Assembly (NCBI GenBank): GCA_027489095.1 | Contig: JAIYAL010000066.1 | Location: 1-41,569, forward strand | Length of the DNA stretch: 41,569 bases | Reading direction: 5' to 3' | DNA from: Erythrobacteraceae bacterium | Lineage (GTDB): Bacteria > Pseudomonadota > Alphaproteobacteria > Sphingomonadales > Sphingomonadaceae | Shown: piece by piece, positions 40,339 to 41,569 of the stretch | Layout of the letters: every line of letters starts with the position of its first letter | Position numbering within the stretch: the first letter of the stretch is position 1 | Position numbers and translations under genes: made by a program | The notes under the pieces: model-generated | The model's input: only the letters and a program-made list of their open reading frames with translations | The model's database searches: none | Told to the model about the DNA's origin: nothing

Positions 40339-41325
40339 ATGTCATTCGTGCTTATGCTGGCAATAGCGCCAGCGATTACGGTTTACGGGGGCCCCTCGCC
40401 GAGCGAAACCCGTGAGTTCGGTGACTGGATGGTCGGCTGCGACAACACGGGTTCGTGCACCGCGATCGCTTTGGAAAGGGACGCGGAGGTATATGAAGCC
40501 CTCAAGGTAGCTTTGGTGTGGGACAGCCATCCGGTCGCCGATCCGCGAGTGGAGATCGAACCGCCAGATGAAGCAGGGTGGATGCTTTCGATCGATGGCC
40601 GAACAATCAACGTGGGGTCAGAAACATTCTCTGGCAAATCAGGATCCCGCCTTGCGCAACTCATGGCAGAGGGGAGGCATCTGACCATGAAGTCGGCCCA
40701 GGGCGAGGACCTTAAACAGGCTTCGCTTGCAGGGTTATCGGCTGCCTTGCTTTACATTGAGGATCGACAAGGCCGCATTGGATCGCGCTCAGCGATCATT
40801 CGTCCGGGGAACGCAAAGGCCACCGGACCTCGCGCAGTTCATGCTACTCTCAATCAACCGAGGCAATCCTGGCAGGCACCAGCATCAATCAAATTTGAGC
40901 AGCTTTACAAGCGAGATGGATGTGATGGTTACATCGTAAGGTCTGAGAAGCCGACGGTTGAACGACTCGACAGCAAGACCACGCTCGTCCTGGTCCCGTG
41001 GCGTTGCCAAAACGGGGCCTACAATTTCAGCTACAACGTTATGATTGCCGATAATTCAGGGCATCTTCGCCCGGCAAAGCTTGATTTTCCCGGCGGCATG
41101 TCAGGGGAAGAAGGGAGCAACGATCTCACCAACGCAAGCTGGGAGTCTGAGCGTCGCCGACTGATTGCCCATCAACTAGGCCGGGGCACTGGCGATTGTG
41201 GTGCACGTAACGAGTATATTTGGGACGGCAAAACCTTCCGCCTCGCCTTGCGAGAAGTGATGCCCAATTGCAGAGGCTCGATGCGTTTCATACCAGTGTG
41301 GCGCGCTGATGTCGTGGAGCGCTAA
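40339..41325 (+). CDS. DUF1176 family protein, paralogue I (most canonical)
   Basis: 328 residues from the ATG at 40339, with GGAG 6 bases upstream; a GTG at 40297 is rejected. Signal FVLMLAIAPAITVYGG. This copy fits the DUF1176 pattern best: FGDWMVGCDNTGSCTAIALE, SLAGLSAALLYIEDRQGR, an isolated RDGCDGY then VPWRCQNGAYNFSYNVM, NDLTNASWESERRRL, and GTGDCGARNEYIWDGKTFRL ending MPNCRGSM. It may represent the ancestral copy from which the divergent array expanded (inference). Last island gene before the tRNA-Lys end. The 199 bases between 41326 and 41524 hold nothing I recognise. Confidence 0.88.
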   Translation: MSFVLMLAIAPAITVYGGPSPSETREFGDWMVGCDNTGSCTAIALERDAEVYEALKVALVWDSHPVADPRVEIEPPDEAGWMLSIDGRTINVGSETFSGKSGSRLAQLMAEGRHLTMKSAQGEDLKQASLAGLSAALLYIEDRQGRIGSRSAIIRPGNAKATGPRAVHATLNQPRQSWQAPASIKFEQLYKRDGCDGYIVRSEKPTVERLDSKTTLVLVPWRCQNGAYNFSYNVMIADNSGHLRPAKLDFPGGMSGEEGSNDLTNASWESERRRLIAHQLGRGTGDCGARNEYIWDGKTFRLALREVMPNCRGSMRFIPVWRADVVER

Positions 41326-41524
41326 ACCATGGCGAGCGGATATCGGGATTGAGGCTTGAGCTGCGCGGGGGAGGGCCGAGGTCGCCATGGCGATCATTCG
41401 ATTCTCCGGCAGCTTCGCGGCCCAACCGCGAAATGGTCTTTGCCAGCCGTAAAGCTACCTGACCCTGATCAGGCCAAACGATCCTGACGGATCTAGCGCA
41501 AGAAATCGATAAAAAGACCGAATA

Positions 41525-41569
41525 TGGTGGACGCACTTGGGCTCGAACCAAGGACCCGCTGATTAAGAG
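41525..41569 (-). tRNA. tRNA-Lys(CTT), 3' half (cut by the window end)
   Basis: On the minus strand the segment reads an anticodon loop CTCTTAA, the 3' side of the anticodon stem TCAGC, a variable loop, a fully paired T-stem CTTGG / CCAAG around TTCGAGC, and TGCGTCC plus encoded ACCA. CTT in the loop gives lysine. The 5' half lies beyond the window. The 3' end faces the island and matches the remnant at 12249. Confidence 0.85.

Overview
The window looks like a chromosome segment of a GC-rich alphaproteobacterium, most likely Sphingomonadales of the Erythrobacter/Porphyrobacter type. This is inferred from codon use, a DUF4170 gene, HTH-RibB-RibA-like gene architecture and a Rieske oxygenase, not from a database match. 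Positions 1-12,240 are ordinary core chromosome: carB (5' end outside the window), greA, a GNAT acetyltransferase, a DUF4170 gene, a four-gene envelope-stress-like set (two DUF883-like proteins, a small membrane protein, a phage-holin-family protein), eno, a MarR-like regulator, ribH, an HTH-RibB-RibA-like fusion and a Rieske non-heme-iron oxygenase.

Positions about 12,249-41,569 look like an integrated island. At the right edge is the 3' half of a minus-strand tRNA-Lys(CTT) gene (41,525-41,569). A degenerate copy of the same 3' half, 38 of 43 bases identical and in the same orientation, lies at 12,249-12,291. That is the usual footprint of integration into a tRNA 3' end, although no integrase is left between the two copies. 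By eye the island is less GC-rich than the core and almost all of its genes are hypothetical.

The island is dominated by secreted proteins. Nine genes (25,127-30,167 in tandem; 31,451; 37,836; 38,956; 40,339) encode paralogues I assign to DUF1176. Each has a signal peptide, probable signal peptide or lipobox, an N-terminal GDW-x(3)-C-x5-C type motif and a C-terminal (D/S)CG...C module. Eight of the nine also have a middle cysteine pair. The first five follow a 1,627-residue autotransporter with overlapping start and stop codons. Other island genes encode two SH3-like secreted proteins, two secreted proteins sharing a C-terminal module, two DUF3592-like membrane proteins, a TPR protein, an operon of small hypothetical or immunity-like proteins on the minus strand, a release-factor-2-like protein that lacks both the GGQ domain and the stop-codon-reading SPF tripeptide, and a NarL-type two-component pair (response regulator at 19,164; membrane histidine kinase at 32,882).

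The island genes seem to be tied together by a repeated inverted repeat of the form (A/T)(C/T)CCCC-N9-GGGG(A/T)(A/T). It lies upstream of nearly every island transcription unit, usually 48-60 bases before the start codon (12,461; 18,583; 20,137; 30,190; 35,039; 37,767; and a shorter-spaced copy at 40,260). I infer an island-wide regulon, plausibly controlled by the island's own kinase/regulator pair, that exports a set of disulfide-bonded DUF1176 envelope proteins and an autotransporter. The biological purpose is unknown.
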